Source of the DNA: Psychrobacillus sp042944905
GTDB lineage: Bacteria > Bacillota > Bacilli > Bacillales_A > Planococcaceae
Assembly (NCBI RefSeq): GCF_042944905.1
Contig: NZ_CP168496.1
Coordinates: 1,860,001 to 1,924,000 of the forward strand
Direction: 5' to 3'
DNA: 64,000 bases
Part shown: one piece after another, positions 52,079-61,519 of the stretch
How positions within the stretch are numbered: position 1 is the first letter of the stretch
How the letters are laid out: each line of letters opens with the position of its first letter
Notes under the pieces: model-generated
Seen by the model: only the letters and a program-made list of their open reading frames with translations
Told to the model about the DNA's origin: nothing
Databases searched by the model: none
Made by a program: the position numbers and the translations under genes

Positions 52079-52300
52079 ATGGCACATTGTACTAACTGCA
52101 ATTATAAATGGAAAGCCAAAGAAATTTGGTCGCTTGGATTTTCAAAAAAGGGAAAAGACTGTTCTAATTGTGGAGATAAACAATATATTTCATACGAAAC
52201 CCAAGGAATACTTACATTGTATTATCTAAGTATAGTGTTTATTGTGATTTTCCCATTCCTCATCAAATTAAGTGATAAGGATGAGTCTGCAGGGAAGTAA
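52079..52300 (+). CDS. CXXC-20-CXXC zinc-ribbon membrane protein
   Basis: The 73-residue protein has an N-terminal zinc ribbon with two CxxC knuckles about 20 residues apart (MAHCTNCNYKWKAKE ... KGKDCSNCGDKQY) and one C-terminal transmembrane helix (LTLYYLSIVFIVIFPFLI), as in TIGR04104-type proteins. I chose ATG 52079 with TAGGAGGG upstream. The function is unknown. Confidence 0.82.
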   Translation: MAHCTNCNYKWKAKEIWSLGFSKKGKDCSNCGDKQYISYETQGILTLYYLSIVFIVIFPFLIKLSDKDESAGK

Positions 52301-52371
52301 AAATGGAATTAGATAAGACTGTTTTCGTAAACTTTGTTGTTATTATATGAAATTTACTGGAGGTATCTTAA

Positions 52372-52824
52372 ATGAGAAAAATTATGTTTTTGGTTTTAGC
52401 ATTGGCTTTTATGTCCGTTATTCTCTTAGGCTGCCAATCCGAAGATAGCACTACAATAGAAGCAGATCAGACTAATTCTAAGCAACAGTCAGAAGAAAAC
52501 GAAAAATTGAAGATTGATGGAGTAATCTCAACAGTCAGCATTTCAAAATCAAAAGGTGGCAATCCAATTATTTTTGATGATGACAATGCAATTGAAAATT
52601 TCAAGAGTATAATCTCTAGTGCTGTAAAGGTAAATGGAATCGTAAATATGACTAATCCAGATTTTTATATGGATATTGCCTATGAAAATGAAGAAAAACA
52701 AAGTTTTCAACTATGGTTGGGTGGGACGTTTGAAGAAAGCACCTTAATGAAAACGGATGATACACACACCATTTATGTTCTACCTGAAGAATCGACAAAC
52801 AAGATAATTGATTTAATGGAATAG
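52372..52824 (+). CDS. hypothetical lipoprotein
   Basis: The 150-residue protein has a lipoprotein signal (FMSVILLGC, lipobox cysteine at residue 21), a Ser/Gln/Glu-rich linker (ADQTNSKQQSEENEK) and a small beta-rich domain ending LPEESTNKIIDLME, similar in layout to YhfM-like lipoproteins. The ATG follows CTGGAGG. It is 71 bp after the zinc-ribbon gene and may share its transcript. Confidence 0.75.
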   Translation: MRKIMFLVLALAFMSVILLGCQSEDSTTIEADQTNSKQQSEENEKLKIDGVISTVSISKSKGGNPIIFDDDNAIENFKSIISSAVKVNGIVNMTNPDFYMDIAYENEEKQSFQLWLGGTFEESTLMKTDDTHTIYVLPEESTNKIIDLME

Positions 52825-52998
52825 CAATTGTAACCAAGACCTCAATTTGTGGTCTTTTCAAATACTAATTTTTTGCCAAATTCAAGCTGTCTAATTATCT
52901 CTTAGTAACGACTTGAAACTTACCATCCAGCCTTTTAAAAGATATTTACCATTTCGTTTTACAGATGTACTTCCGCTTTAATTTAACATTTTCATGTA

Positions 52999-53397
52999 CT
53001 AACCTTCCAACAATGGTATGTAAGGTATCTCGATACCATCAACAATAGCAACTTTAAAACCCTTACCTGTTGCATAAATCTTTGTTCCAACAGGCAACTT
53101 ATTTGCTGTACCATTATTAAAGTTAAATGCTGTTTCTTTTTGCTTTGTTATTACCCCAACTTGTTCACCTAGCTTATATTCGGATTCTGTAACCCATTCA
53201 ATATCTTGGGCATTGGCATATACAATATCTTCTAGAAGAAAAATATCTGCATCTCTATTTTTAAGCATATCTTTTGGTGTTGGATTTCCAGTTATCATTC
53301 CATTGGAACAACCTGATAATAGTAATAAAAGCAAAGAAACAAAGAATAAAACACGACCTATTCCTACTTGATAGTTCCTTTGTTTAGGCAAAAACAT
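52999..53397 (-). CDS. hypothetical lipoprotein
   Basis: The 132-residue protein has a signal peptide with LLLLLLSGC as lipobox and a mature domain containing PTPKDMLKNRDADIFLLEDIVYANAQDIEWV, a pattern I associate with small Bacillus lipoproteins of unknown function. I chose ATG 53397 behind AAAGGAAGTG. The 170-bp gap on its left, towards the other lipoprotein gene, has no feature. Confidence 0.7.
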   Translation of the reverse strand: MFLPKQRNYQVGIGRVLFFVSLLLLLLSGCSNGMITGNPTPKDMLKNRDADIFLLEDIVYANAQDIEWVTESEYKLGEQVGVITKQKETAFNFNNGTANKLPVGTKIYATGKGFKVAIVDGIEIPYIPLLEG

Positions 53398-53585
53398 GGA
53401 ATAGCCCACTTCCTTTTATTTGTATAAGTAACTATTTTATATGAAACGTATTAAGACCTTCTTGAAGAGGCACCTTTATATTTGAAAAAAGAGAAGTATC
53501 CCTAGCAAAGAAACCGTACAGATAAGGAATCCGATGATTAATGCCTAATGCATTAAAACTTATAAGTGGTTACGCTTCCCTCTTC

Positions 53586-54629
53586 TCATTGATTTAAATA
53601 GAGCTCCAATTCTTTAGATAGCATATCGAGCGCTATTCTTTTAAGAGAATACTTTGCATCGATAATCTCCACTAACTTAGCTGCTCTCAATATTTTAAGA
53701 TGATGATGAATGGTGGATTTACCGATATTTAATTTTTCGGTAATATCCTGCAATGTACGGTCGTGTTCATATAGTAATTTTACGATTCTTAGACGTACCT
53801 CATCCCCCAATGCTTTGTGCTTAAGAACTAAAAAATTATTCGGTGTGTACTGATCATTTGGTGTAATACTTTCATTTGAAATTGGATAATAAAAAACCTT
53901 TGTCCCTTCAATATCTGCCTCTATGTTCCACGGGCGATAGATGTATTGGGGGATTAACAAAACGTTATGAACACTAGGTTCTGGTAAATACGATACGCCC
54001 CCTGTAGCCCATTCAACCAATTCTTCTGGAGGCATTTTATCTAACATCTTTTTCTTCATTTCATAATCTGTTTTCAAGATAGTTTGAAGATGATATGAAT
54101 CTTTCTCAATAATCGCTTCATACCAAAAGTTCATCACATTTATAAGGTGTTCTTTCAAGCGTTTTCCATTCGCTTGACAAATGAATTCAATATAGTTTGG
54201 AAAGAATGAATGATCACTTGTTAGCTTCATCATTTCCTTCATGGCCGATTCTTCGCCTAATGAAGCTCTCCGCCTTATTTCTTGGTATTTGCTTCCGATA
54301 AACGGCAAACAAATAAATGTTAATTCTGTCATTGGTAGTGTCTGAATATATGAAGTAAATTCCCCTAAATCATGGAAGTCTCTTTTATGGAGTAACTGTA
54401 GCAATGCCTTCCATGTATTTTTAATGGAAACAAAGTCTAATTCCGCTAGTAGTCCAACCGGTAAGGACTCTTTTAATTCCTCCCAATAATCTGCTGGTTT
54501 TTCTAACGTTTTAATAATAGGAGTATTAGTAATAGCTGCTATCCCCAGTGCACACTCCCACAATACCGATTGTGTAACATGAACTTGATACGTTTCTCTC
54601 TTTCTACTTGAATGATTTAATACATCCAT
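53586..54629 (-). CDS. ArsR-like winged-helix regulator with large N-terminal domain (DUF5937-like)
   Basis: The 347-residue protein has a C-terminal winged helix (FLVLKHKALGDEVRLRIVKLLYEHDRTLQDITEKLNIGKSTIHHHLKILRAAKLVE, about 270-325) and a long N-terminal domain of the type found in DUF5937-containing ArsR-like regulators. The inducer and target are unknown. No transporter is next to it. It is a single gene. Confidence 0.82.
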   Translation of the reverse strand: MDVLNHSSRKRETYQVHVTQSVLWECALGIAAITNTPIIKTLEKPADYWEELKESLPVGLLAELDFVSIKNTWKALLQLLHKRDFHDLGEFTSYIQTLPMTELTFICLPFIGSKYQEIRRRASLGEESAMKEMMKLTSDHSFFPNYIEFICQANGKRLKEHLINVMNFWYEAIIEKDSYHLQTILKTDYEMKKKMLDKMPPEELVEWATGGVSYLPEPSVHNVLLIPQYIYRPWNIEADIEGTKVFYYPISNESITPNDQYTPNNFLVLKHKALGDEVRLRIVKLLYEHDRTLQDITEKLNIGKSTIHHHLKILRAAKLVEIIDAKYSLKRIALDMLSKELELYLNQ

Positions 54630-54817
54630 TTCATCACCCCTAAAAATTCTATGTATTTAGAATATACTATTCAAATATTTTAGAATCAATAGATAAATTT
54701 TATAACATGAAAAACTGTAGACGAATTCGTATTAATACGATTGTATACAGTTTCCCCAAAACGGTTTTTCATTTCCTTATTCAACTATAACTCAATCCTT
54801 TTTTCCGTTAAAAATGA

Positions 54818-54841
54818 CGCTTTCCGTGTTCCGGAAAAGCG
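54818..54841 (-). terminator. terminator of the arsR-SRPBCC operon
   Basis: CGCTTTTCC/GGAAAGCG hairpin (minus strand) followed by TCATTTTTAA, about 90 bp after the SRPBCC stop. The rest of 54630-54932 shows nothing. Confidence 0.45.
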
Positions 54842-54932
54842 CCCTATTGTTGAATAATATTTTATTTGTATAAAGCGATTAATATGTTCAAGTACCACTC
54901 AAAAGGTTGAACCTGAAAAGCAAGCATCATTT

Positions 54933-55349
54933 TTACAGTTCTGCGAACACTTTTTCCAGCTTTTGCCCCATATTTGTCCACCCATATTTAGCTCCCACAA
55001 TTGCTCCCTCGCGAGCTTTTGTTGCTTCACTAAATCCAGTTTGATCGAGATGTAAATGGATAGTCTCATCTGCACCTTTACTCAAAGTCCATGTAACAGT
55101 AGTAGTTTCTCCGGCACTGACCCAAGTGTAAGATAATTTATGAGGCTCGTCCACCTCAAGTACTTCACCATCTACAATGCCATCCCACCATTCGGAAGGC
55201 TCTGCACGAAACTGAAATTTATACCCAACAATTGGTTTAAAATTATTATCCCATATCCATTTCGCTAGCATATCCAAATCTGTTAAAGAACTCCACACCT
55301 GCTCTATTGAACTTGTAAATTGAAAATCTAAAGATACATCTGGTTTCAT
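54933..55349 (-). CDS. SRPBCC (AHSA1-like) domain protein
   Basis: The 138-residue protein is a single START-like helix-grip domain (FTSSIEQVWSSLTDLDMLAKW ... HLHLDQTGFSEATK ... GWTNMGQKLEKVF), a hydrophobic-ligand fold. AHSA1-type domains are commonly encoded directly after an ArsR regulator, as here with a 4-nt overlap. The ligand is unknown. Confidence 0.9.
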   Translation of the reverse strand: MKPDVSLDFQFTSSIEQVWSSLTDLDMLAKWIWDNNFKPIVGYKFQFRAEPSEWWDGIVDGEVLEVDEPHKLSYTWVSAGETTTVTWTLSKGADETIHLHLDQTGFSEATKAREGAIVGAKYGWTNMGQKLEKVFAEL

Positions 55350-55672
55350 TTTTTTTCCTCCAATAAAAGATTTAATTTAACAATTCTTTCTTTCCAGAAT
55401 CCTTCGTAAAAAGATACCCAATCTTGAATTTCTTTCAACGGAGTGGCATTCAACCGATACCTTGTTTCTCTACCAACCCTTCGAGCAATTACGAGATCAG
55501 CATCTTTAAGGATAGACAAATGCTTAGAAACTGCTGTACGGCCCATTTGAAAATGAACCATTAGTTCATGTAAGGGTAATTCTTCAACATCTGTCAGCAT
55601 TCGAAGTAATTTTCTCCTTGTTGGATCGGCAACAGCGTCATAAACATCTCTCACGTGACCTTTTTCGTTCAA
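55346..55672 (-). CDS. ArsR family transcriptional repressor
   Basis: The 108-residue winged-helix protein (VADPTRRKLLRMLTDVEELPLHELMVHFQMGRTAVSKHLSILKDADLV) lacks the CxC metal site of true ArsR. It belongs to the subgroup paired with SRPBCC proteins. I chose TTG 55672 with AAGGTGGGG upstream. It should repress its own operon through the palindromes at 55740-55785. Confidence 0.92.
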   Translation of the reverse strand: MNEKGHVRDVYDAVADPTRRKLLRMLTDVEELPLHELMVHFQMGRTAVSKHLSILKDADLVIARRVGRETRYRLNATPLKEIQDWVSFYEGFWKERIVKLNLLLEEKK

Positions 55673-55739
55673 AATCCCCCCCACCTTTTTATAAATATTT
55701 CCTGTTATGACACCGATTATACTTCATAACAACCTAATA

Positions 55740-55792
55740 AGACACCTTTTGTTGTCTCATTGATTATAGGACACCAAATGGTGTCGTGTCAA
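55740..55792 (-). promoter_or_regulatory. consensus promoter with embedded ArsR operator
   Basis: On the minus strand TTGACA (55792-55787) and TATAAT (55768-55763) are perfect SigA hexamers, 18 bp apart. The spacer contains GACACCATTTGGTGTC (55785-55770), a 7-bp-arm palindrome. A second, imperfect copy, AGACAACAAAAGGTGTCT (55757-55740), lies downstream of the -10. GACACC also recurs at about 55709. Binding of the ArsR protein would block RNA polymerase. Confidence 0.85.
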
Positions 55793-55799
55793 GTTCCTT

Positions 55800-56270
55800 T
55801 ACTATTCCATTATTGGGTGCTTTAAGACACTTTTAACTAAGATTTTAAAACACCTATAGGTGGATGACGGTACAATCAATCGTCATTATTGTGAAATGGT
55901 TGTCTTAACAGAACTAAGGGAACATGTTTGGGCTCGTGATGTTTTCCATCGTGGGCAGCAGACAGTACAGAAATTTTAGTGAATATTCATTTTCAAAGAA
56001 TACATGGAATCAGACGAAGGGAATAAGAGGTTATCAATTAGTTTATCATTCGAAGACTATATGAAAGAGAGAAACAGTAGCCTTACTGAAAGTTTAAAGT
56101 GGTTATCTGCCAATTCCAATAAGTTAGATGGAGTTTTTTCTTGAAAAAGGATCACTAAAACTTTCTTAACGTTGTTATAAACGGGTAATCGTCTGGAAAA
56201 TAGGCATAGCGTTGTAAATCTCTATTTTCCGGACCGTACCCCTATATGAACAAAATAGAAACTAAACCAA
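55800..56270. other. intergenic region with weak coding remnants
   Basis: About 470 bp. A 46-codon plus-strand ORF (56004-56144, MESDEGNKRLSISLSFEDYM ...) has no ribosome site. CACCTATAGGTG at about 55851 is a 12-bp palindrome similar to the ArsR half-sites. Nothing else is supported. Confidence 0.3.
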
Positions 56271-56272
56271 AT

Positions 56273-57448
56273 TTAATTGGGGTCAAATAAATCTACTAGA
56301 AGTAGTGACACTGCACCAATTAATGTAGCATCGTCACCAAGTCTAGTTATCCTTATTTCAGTTTGTTTTGCCTGTGGTGTTAATGTACACATGTCAATTG
56401 TTTTAAGTATTTCCGGTAAGATAAATTTCTCTGACTTAGTAACTCCTCCTCCGAGAACGATTCTTTGAGGATTAATAATATGGATTAAATTCGTTAAACC
56501 TATGCCGATAATTCTTCCAGTTTCCTTTAATATTGCCGAAAACTCTTCATTGCCTCTCTCAGCAAATTCATAGATTTTTTCTCCATTTAAATGGGGAAAC
56601 TCATCATGATTTTGTGACATTCTCTTAGTTACTCTCCTTGCAATGGCGGGACCAGTTATAAATGTTTGCAAACACCCACGATTGCCACATTCACAAATTT
56701 CACCATGAAGATCAATCGTCATATGCCCCACTTCTCCAGCAATATCATGTGCACCATGATATAATTTTCCATTAACAACAAGTCCAGCGCCTACGCCGTG
56801 ACCTATATTCACAGCCAACATACTATCTAACTTACCATGATCCCCAAACCAAGATTCTCCTAAAGCCATCGCACGTGCATCATTCTCTACTTTAACAGTT
56901 AGATCAAATTCCTTTTCAAGTTCTTCTTTAATCGGAATGTTCGTCAGACCTAATATAGGAGCAATTAGAGATGTACCTTTTTCTACGTCCACCACACCGT
57001 GCATAGCAACACCTATACCGATGACATCTTTTGAATCTGAAGAAGTAGCTTCTAGTACATTACGTATGCATGCCTTTAAAGTATCTAAGAATTGGTCGTT
57101 GGTTATTGGTATTGTCAACATACTGGAATTCCGTTGCATAATATTTCCTGACAAATCGGTTAAGACACACTCGATCATTTCCGGTCCAGCGTCAATGCCA
57201 ATAATAGAAAATCCTTGATTGTTGATTAGGAGCAATGTTGGCTTGCGACCTCCTTGTGATTCCCCAAGCACACTTTCTTTTACAAGACCTTGCTCGATTA
57301 ACTCTTTAACAATACTACTAACTGTTGGTGGAGTTAATTTAGTATCCTTTGCGATTTGTGCCCTAGAGATCGGCGCGTCCGTTCGTATTTTATTCAATAT
57401 GATGGATTTATTAACTGATTTCATCCATTGGAATGTGCCTTGACGCAT
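56273..57448 (-). CDS. ROK family transcriptional regulator (XylR/NagC type)
   Basis: The 391-residue protein has an N-terminal winged helix (PISRAQIAKDTKLTPPTVSSIVKELIEQGLV) and a C-terminal ROK sugar-kinase-like domain with IGIDAGPEMIECVLTDLSG, GVGAGLVVNGKLYHG and the zinc motif GHMTIDLHGEICECGNRGCLQ. It should repress the adjacent beta-galactoside genes until a sugar binds. It has its own start site (AAAGGGGGG) downstream of lacZ on the same strand. Confidence 0.92.
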   Translation of the reverse strand: MRQGTFQWMKSVNKSIILNKIRTDAPISRAQIAKDTKLTPPTVSSIVKELIEQGLVKESVLGESQGGRKPTLLLINNQGFSIIGIDAGPEMIECVLTDLSGNIMQRNSSMLTIPITNDQFLDTLKACIRNVLEATSSDSKDVIGIGVAMHGVVDVEKGTSLIAPILGLTNIPIKEELEKEFDLTVKVENDARAMALGESWFGDHGKLDSMLAVNIGHGVGAGLVVNGKLYHGAHDIAGEVGHMTIDLHGEICECGNRGCLQTFITGPAIARRVTKRMSQNHDEFPHLNGEKIYEFAERGNEEFSAILKETGRIIGIGLTNLIHIINPQRIVLGGGVTKSEKFILPEILKTIDMCTLTPQAKQTEIRITRLGDDATLIGAVSLLLVDLFDPN

Positions 57449-57516
57449 AATAGAGCCCCCCTTTAAAAAATTAATAAGTAGAAAAGGGACATCCCTACCC
57501 TGATAATAGTATAAAT

Positions 57517-57531
57517 TTTGACAAAATCAAA
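57517..57531. promoter_or_regulatory. possible ROK regulator operator
   Basis: TTTGACAAAATCAAA is a 5-bp-arm palindrome about 70-80 bp upstream of the ROK start, between it and lacZ. Position and shape suggest autoregulation; sequence evidence is limited. Confidence 0.35.
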
Positions 57532-57571
57532 CCAGTTAAAAGTAAAAAACAAACTAAATTATTTCCATCTT

Positions 57572-60500
57572 TCAGTTCAGTCTTTCTTTAGCTCTTGCTA
57601 TGTCACTAATTTCCTTCATCGAATATACGGATAACTTAAATTTAAACTCAAACGCTTCAAATTTACAGCGATACTTTTCCAATTGATTTTGACCACAAGA
57701 ATTTGATCCTAATCCATTTTGTTTATGATCTAGCTGCAACACAATATAATTTCTTTTTTGTAAATCGATGGTGTGCTTTGCTCGCTCTATATCAGTCACT
57801 TCGTAATAGGATGCCCCGAAATCGAAAGTAGAATTATAACCGACTGCCATAAAACCAATTCCATGACGATTAACTAAACTTGTCCAGTTGGTGTCTGTAT
57901 GATTACCATTTTCTTGTGGATGTACATAATTTGTAAACATTTCGTCTACCTGTTTCGTATATACGCCTGTTAAGTTTGCTTGTTTAGAATCACTATAGGA
58001 TTCACCCGGTCCTTTTCCATACCAACGAACATTATCGCAACTTTCATTTAATCGCATTTCTACACCAATTCTTGGAATCATATTTGGAGCATTTTCTATC
58101 ATTCCGTCTGGTGAGCCTTTCACTTCCAATAGAATATCCCCATTTGAATAAATACGATATTCATAACTACAACGATAATACCAAGAAGAATTAGTTGTTC
58201 CGTTGATGGTTTTTACCGTAATTAATACATACTTCTCTGTTTGTTTATACGCTACGGAGTCAACCATTTCGTGCCAAAGATGCATAAAGTATTTTTCTTT
58301 ATAATCTTTTAATAGATACATATCGTTATCGATAGGTGCTCGCCAAAAGTTCAACTTAGGTCCTTTTTCGACTATGCTAACCCCATCTTTTTTCCACGAA
58401 GTCATCTGCCCTTTCACCATATCAAAAGTTATCTCAACCTCTTCACAGGTGATTTGAAGTTTATTATGAGTTTCTTTGACTTGAAGCATTCCTTTTGGAG
58501 ATATGATAAGTGCTTCTGTCTTAATTGGCAACAAAAATTGTGCCGTTGCTAATATTAATCCTGTCTTGCCCCAGCTAAAGTCTCTGTTCGTGAAATAAGA
58601 TATCGTTAAATAATATTCTGTTCCCATTTCTTTTGTAAAAGATAAATCATAGGCTAATGAAATGCTTTTTGTTGACCTAGCAGGGATTCCTGTTAAATCA
58701 ACACTTGCTGTTTGTAACGGGATTCCATCATTTTCAATTGTATAACATAATGTTAAATGATCTAGGTTGATAAAATCATATTTGTTTTCCACTTGTATTT
58801 CACCATTTGCTAGATCTACTACATGTGTATGAACAGGTTCAATAATTTTCTTATACTCGATTAGTGCAGGAGAAGGAGTTCTGTCTGGCATGAGTAAGCC
58901 ATCGATACAAAAGTTTCCATTTGTCGGATCATCTCCAAAATCCCCACCATAACGATAATATACATTTCCATGTTCATCGGTCGTTTCAATACCATGGTCA
59001 TACCATTCCCAGATGAACCCACCTTGTAAATGTTCATGCTTATAAAAAAGTTCTTGGTATTCTTTTAGACCACCAGGCCCATTCCCCATCGCATGGCCGT
59101 ATTCACAAAGAATATGAGGCTTCACTGTCGTATCAATAATCTCTTGCATTGTTTTCCTACCATTTGGTTGGTTCTCTAACCATGTATACATAGTCGAATA
59201 AACATCTGTTACTTCTGCTTTAGAATCCCCCTCATAATGAACAAGACGACTAGGATCTAGTTCTTTACAAACTGCAGCCATCTTCCTAAAGTTATGACCA
59301 AACCCTGATTCATTCCCTAATGACCACATAATAATCGATGGATGATTTTTATCTCTTTCAATCATACGAATGAGTCGATCAACGTGTACTTTCTCCCATG
59401 CAGGATCATCCGTAATCCAGTTATAATTATTGGTTAGTTCGAACCCATGACACTCGATATCTGCTTCATCGATTACATACATGCCATATTGATCACAAAG
59501 CTCATACAAAAAAGGAGAGTTTGGATAATGCGAGGTACGAATTGCATTAATATTATGCTGTTTCATTAAATGAATATCTTTAATGATATCCTCTTTCGAT
59601 ACAACTCTTCCTGTAGCTGGATGATAATCGTGACGGTTAACTCCCTTGAATTTGATCGCAACGCCATTTACTGTAAATGTTTTGCCTTGCAGTTCAATAT
59701 GACGAAACCCAACATATTGTGGGATTACCTCAATAATATCCGCACCATTTTTAACTGTTAATAGCAATGTGTATAGATTTGGATCTTCTGCACTCCAAAG
59801 TTTTGGCTTATGGATTTCTTCAGTAAATGTAAATTGGTATGACAGTTTTAATTCTCCAGAAATTACTGTTTCAAGCTTGCTGTCTAATAATTCATAAGAA
59901 AGCGTGAGACCCTCTGTGTATCTGCGGACATTCCCTGCTATAGTTAAAACACCATTTGTATATGTATCTTTTAAAATCGTAGTTACCTTAAAATCATCCA
60001 TACCAGCTCTTGGTTGCGTGTACAAGTCAACATCTCTAAAAATACCACTAAGCCACCACATATCTTGATCTTCTAAATAAGTACCATCAGACCATTGATA
60101 CACACGCACTGTGACGTCATTTTCTCCCGAGGTTACATAAGAGGTAACATCAAATTCCGTCGTCATCCTAGCTCCTTTACTGTAACCAACCTCACGGCCA
60201 TTAATCCATAGATGAAAAGCTGAATCTACTCCATGAAAACGCATAATAACGTCTTCTTCCAACCAATTCTCTCCAAGTGTAAATGTGCGCTTATAAATTC
60301 CGGTTGGATTATCAGATGGAACATAGGGCGGTCGGATAGGGAAGTTATACCAAAGGTCGGAGTAATGCATATTACCGTATCCTTCGATTTGCCAGTTACT
60401 AGGGACACTTATATTATCCCAATTACTCACATCAAAATTTGCTAATACAAAATCTTCTGGTGAATATTCTGGTGCTTCCAAAAATAAAAACTTCCAGCTT

Positions 60501-60646
60501 CCATTCAAACTTTTTAAATTATGTGTATAGGTTGGTTCATTTAAAAGTGCCGATTCTTTACTTGGATAAGAATAAAAAGTAGATCTAGCCTGCATTCTAT
60601 TTATATCTGTAATTGAAATATCTTCCCAGACTTTATATTTCCTCAT
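57572..60646 (-). CDS. lacZ: beta-galactosidase, glycoside hydrolase family 2
   Basis: The 1024-residue cytoplasmic enzyme hydrolyses lactose and other beta-galactosides, and matches E. coli LacZ in length and domain order: sugar-binding (WKFLFLEAPEYSPEDF), immunoglobulin-like, TIM barrel and C-terminal small-chain domains. The acid/base Glu lies in MWSLGNESGFGHN, the nucleophile in ILCEYGHAMGNGPGG, and RTSHYPNSPFLYELCDQYG marks the barrel. ATG follows AAAGGAG. It is the last structural gene of the cluster, after the permeases. Confidence 0.96.
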   Translation of the reverse strand: MRKYKVWEDISITDINRMQARSTFYSYPSKESALLNEPTYTHNLKSLNGSWKFLFLEAPEYSPEDFVLANFDVSNWDNISVPSNWQIEGYGNMHYSDLWYNFPIRPPYVPSDNPTGIYKRTFTLGENWLEEDVIMRFHGVDSAFHLWINGREVGYSKGARMTTEFDVTSYVTSGENDVTVRVYQWSDGTYLEDQDMWWLSGIFRDVDLYTQPRAGMDDFKVTTILKDTYTNGVLTIAGNVRRYTEGLTLSYELLDSKLETVISGELKLSYQFTFTEEIHKPKLWSAEDPNLYTLLLTVKNGADIIEVIPQYVGFRHIELQGKTFTVNGVAIKFKGVNRHDYHPATGRVVSKEDIIKDIHLMKQHNINAIRTSHYPNSPFLYELCDQYGMYVIDEADIECHGFELTNNYNWITDDPAWEKVHVDRLIRMIERDKNHPSIIMWSLGNESGFGHNFRKMAAVCKELDPSRLVHYEGDSKAEVTDVYSTMYTWLENQPNGRKTMQEIIDTTVKPHILCEYGHAMGNGPGGLKEYQELFYKHEHLQGGFIWEWYDHGIETTDEHGNVYYRYGGDFGDDPTNGNFCIDGLLMPDRTPSPALIEYKKIIEPVHTHVVDLANGEIQVENKYDFINLDHLTLCYTIENDGIPLQTASVDLTGIPARSTKSISLAYDLSFTKEMGTEYYLTISYFTNRDFSWGKTGLILATAQFLLPIKTEALIISPKGMLQVKETHNKLQITCEEVEITFDMVKGQMTSWKKDGVSIVEKGPKLNFWRAPIDNDMYLLKDYKEKYFMHLWHEMVDSVAYKQTEKYVLITVKTINGTTNSSWYYRCSYEYRIYSNGDILLEVKGSPDGMIENAPNMIPRIGVEMRLNESCDNVRWYGKGPGESYSDSKQANLTGVYTKQVDEMFTNYVHPQENGNHTDTNWTSLVNRHGIGFMAVGYNSTFDFGASYYEVTDIERAKHTIDLQKRNYIVLQLDHKQNGLGSNSCGQNQLEKYRCKFEAFEFKFKLSVYSMKEISDIARAKERLN

Positions 60647-60688
60647 GATGATTCTCCTTTAAACAATTTTTCTTAATTCAAATCAGCC

Positions 60689-61519
60689 TCATTCTTTAAC
60701 TGATCCTCCCAAAATACCAGCAATAAAGTTCCTTTGGAATATTAAAAATAGTATTAAAATTGGAATGACTGAAAGCGTTGTCCCCAACATCAATTGTCCA
60801 TAGTCAATTCGTGCCAGACCGATTAAACTAGATAAAGCTACAGGAAGTGTGAACATTTCTTTCGAGTTTAAAGTAATTAATGGCCATAGTAAACTATTCC
60901 ACTGGGACATAAAGATAAATATGGATACTGCTGCTAATGCTGGTTTCATCGTTGGCATCACAATCTTAAAAAAGATTTTAAATTCTCCCGCTCCATCAAT
61001 TCGAGCGGCTTCTAAGATTGAATCTGGAATAGAAATCATATTTTGTCTCATTAAAAATATGGCAAATGGAGAAGCAAGAGATGGTAAGATAATTGCTTGA
61101 TACGTATTAAGCCAATCTAACCAAACCATAATTTCAAACAATGGTATGAGAGTTACTTGAAAAGGGATCATAAGTGTGCAAAGAATGACGAAAAACAATG
61201 GTTTGCTTCCTTTAAACTTAAATTTAGCAAAGGCATACCCTGCCATTGTACAAAAAAGTACACTTAAAATGGTTGAAACTATAGCGATAAACAAAGAGTT
61301 CCACATCACCTTTGCAAGATTTAATGACTCATTTAAGGTTTTAGCGTTTTCAACCAAATGTTTACCAGGTAATAAGTTTGGAGGTACACTTAATAATTTA
61401 CCAGAAGGAAGTGTGGAACCAACAAGCATCCAATAAAACGGGAAAATAGATATTACTACACCAAGCGTTAATAAGGTATAGATCATTATTTTCCTCATTA
61501 AATTTCTATTATATTTCAT
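60689..61519 (-). CDS. carbohydrate ABC transporter permease, MalG/LacG type
   Basis: The 276-residue protein has six transmembrane helices and the EAA loop ILEAARIDGAGEFKIFFKIVMPTMKPAL, as in MalG-type sugar permeases. It overlaps the MalF-type gene by 4 nt and ends 42 bp before lacZ, so import and hydrolysis are co-expressed. The cluster has no ATPase gene. In Firmicutes a shared MsmX-type ATPase encoded elsewhere commonly energises such importers. Confidence 0.93.
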   Translation of the reverse strand: MKYNRNLMRKIMIYTLLTLGVVISIFPFYWMLVGSTLPSGKLLSVPPNLLPGKHLVENAKTLNESLNLAKVMWNSLFIAIVSTILSVLFCTMAGYAFAKFKFKGSKPLFFVILCTLMIPFQVTLIPLFEIMVWLDWLNTYQAIILPSLASPFAIFLMRQNMISIPDSILEAARIDGAGEFKIFFKIVMPTMKPALAAVSIFIFMSQWNSLLWPLITLNSKEMFTLPVALSSLIGLARIDYGQLMLGTTLSVIPILILFLIFQRNFIAGILGGSVKE

